Part shown: one piece after another, positions 63,039-64,000 of the stretch
Position numbering within the stretch: position 1 is the first letter of the stretch
Layout of the letters: the number at the start of each line of letters is the position of its first letter
Program-made: the position numbers and the translations under genes
Assembly: GCF_943737005.1 (NCBI RefSeq)
Contig: NZ_CALSFU010000011.1
Coordinates: 1-64,000 of the forward strand
Length of the DNA: 64,000 nt
DNA from: Achromobacter sp. Marseille-Q4962
Lineage (GTDB): Bacteria; Pseudomonadota; Gammaproteobacteria; Burkholderiales; Burkholderiaceae_B
Direction of reading: 5' to 3'
The notes under the pieces: model-generated
Database searches by the model: none
Told to the model about the DNA's origin: nothing
Seen by the model: the letters and a program-made list of their open reading frames with translations, nothing else

Positions 63039-64000
63039 TCATGCCCGGGCCTCCTCTTCGGCGAGCGTGGCGAGCTGCTCGGCCGAATCGCCCAGGAGCA
63101 GGTCCGCCACGGTCAGCCGCTTGAAGAAATCGCCGACTTCCAGCTCGTCGGTCATGCCCATGCCGCCGTGCAGCTGCACGGCCATCTGCGCCACCTGGCG
63201 GCCGGCGCGCGCGGCTTCCAGCTTGGCGGAGGCCAGCATGCGGCGGCGCTGGACGGGATCGGGCTCGGTCAGCGCGGCCACGGCCACATAGGCCATGGAC
63301 ATCGCCAGTTCCTTGGCGACCAGCATCTCGGCCAGCTTGTGCTGCAGGGCCTGGAAGGAAGCCAGCGGCTGGCCGAACTGCTTGCGGGTGCGGAGATAGT
63401 CCGCCGTGATCTCGAGCAGCCGCTCCATGGCGCCGGCCGCGTGGGCGCACAGGGCGGCCGTGCCCCATTGCAGCGCCTGCGCCAGGGCCTGGCCGGCGGC
63501 CTCGCCGCGCGCCAAGAGCGCGTCGGCGGGCAGCGCCGCGCCGTCGAAGTCGAGGCGGGCGCAGCGCGCGCGGTCCAGCGTGGGCGTATCGGTAATGCGC
63601 ACGCCCGCCGTGTCCGAAGGCACGGCCAGCAACAGGGTCTCGCCGTCTTCGGCGCGCGCGCTCACCAGCCACGCCGTGGCCGCGCCCCCGTGCCAGACCA
63701 GGTGCTTGGCGCCGTCCAGCCGCCAGCCGCCGCCCTGCGGTGCGGCGCGGCAGTCCTGCGGCCGCGCGTCGTAGCGGCGCCCCGGCTCCTGGTAGGCCAC
63801 CGACAGGATGGCCTCGCCGCTGGCGATGCGGGGCAGCCAGCGTTCGCGGGCCGGGCCGCCCGCGGCGTCGACGAGGGCCGCGCTCATGACCGCGCTGGGG
63901 ATCACGGGCTCGGAAACCAGCCCGCGCCCCAGTTCCACGTGCACGGGCAGCAGGCTGGCCGGCACTTCGCCGAACCCGCCGTAGTCCTGGCCGATGTTCA
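63039..64000 (-). CDS. Acyl-CoA dehydrogenase, N-terminus cut off by window edge
   Basis: At least 320 residues are visible and the frame runs off the window edge. The GTG at 63965 is internal, since NIGQDYGGFGEVPASLLPV (DYGGFG is the start of the FAD domain) precedes it. Conserved blocks are RKQFGQPLASFQALQHKLAEM and VAQMAVQLHGGMGMTDELEVG DFFKR, the C-terminal catalytic region. The EADxxRxRS-like FAD block is divergent. It introduces a double bond into an acyl-CoA and is followed by an enoyl-CoA hydratase gene on the same strand. It may belong to the same catabolic theme as the itaconate-type operon. Confidence 0.88.
   Translation of the reverse strand, partial: NIGQDYGGFGEVPASLLPVHVELGRGLVSEPVIPSAVMSAALVDAAGGPARERWLPRIASGEAILSVAYQEPGRRYDARPQDCRAAPQGGGWRLDGAKHLVWHGGAATAWLVSARAEDGETLLLAVPSDTAGVRITDTPTLDRARCARLDFDGAALPADALLARGEAAGQALAQALQWGTAALCAHAAGAMERLLEITADYLRTRKQFGQPLASFQALQHKLAEMLVAKELAMSMAYVAVAALTEPDPVQRRRMLASAKLEAARAGRQVAQMAVQLHGGMGMTDELEVGDFFKRLTVADLLLGDSAEQLATLAEEEARA

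Overview
The window is about 64 kb of very GC-rich, densely coding DNA. The gene content points to an Alcaligenaceae betaproteobacterium, most likely Bordetella or Achromobacter. The reasons are tctC/Bug-type periplasmic binding proteins beside LysR regulators and CoA-transferases, the housekeeping order tsaE-amiC-mutL-miaA / purM / hda-HAD-pcnB-folK, and REP-like intergenic palindromes of the kind seen in that family. This placement is inference from content, not a database match. No rRNA, tRNA, CRISPR array or prophage was seen. One insertion sequence is present.

Bases 1-14457 form one long plus-strand catabolic block. It starts with the 3' end of an indolepyruvate oxidoreductase beta (IorB-type) gene. 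A complete Rieske oxygenase follows (reductase, alpha, beta), then an AMP-forming CoA ligase, a thiolase-fold protein without the usual cysteine, a DUF35 protein fused to a degenerate short-chain dehydrogenase, a cyclase-family hydrolase and a normal SDR. The block ends with a complete branched-chain-type ABC importer whose membrane subunit LivM is fused to the ATPase LivG. Inferred sequence of events: import of an aromatic or related acid, ring hydroxylation, CoA activation and retro-aldol-like side-chain cleavage. The substrate is unknown.

Bases 14458-18556 hold a glycosyltransferase, a LysR regulator, a 42-residue very basic protein with its own promoter and a shared terminator, and a 2-keto-3-deoxygluconate kinase / KDPG aldolase pair. 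Bases 18557-26487 hold a tandem double-length UvrA (1918 aa) preceded by a perfect LexA (SOS) box, then pabB and a pabC-like gene. Bases 26512-32804 carry tcdA, an MFS exporter, a ChaC-like cyclotransferase, pdxH, a flavin reductase, an L-2-hydroxyglutarate-type oxidase and purU.

Bases 32801-37741 are a LysR-controlled acyl-CoA dehydrogenase / Bug receptor / CoA-transferase unit. Next to it lies an IS1111-type IS110-family element (37795-38946). It keeps both subterminal inverted repeats and its long right non-coding end, but its transposase has lost an internal in-frame block. An APC permease, a gamma-glutamyltransferase, a LysR regulator, another Bug receptor and an AEC-type permease follow.

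Bases 45537-57316 are conserved housekeeping: fumC, tsaE, amiC, dedA, mutL, miaA, purM, hda, a HAD phosphatase, pcnB and folK. Bases 57335-64000 are catabolic again. A minus-strand operon (MaoC-type hydratase, class III CoA-transferase, CitE-like lyase, PfkB kinase) lies opposite a LysR gene and matches the three-enzyme logic of itaconate degradation. An enoyl-CoA hydratase and a truncated acyl-CoA dehydrogenase follow.
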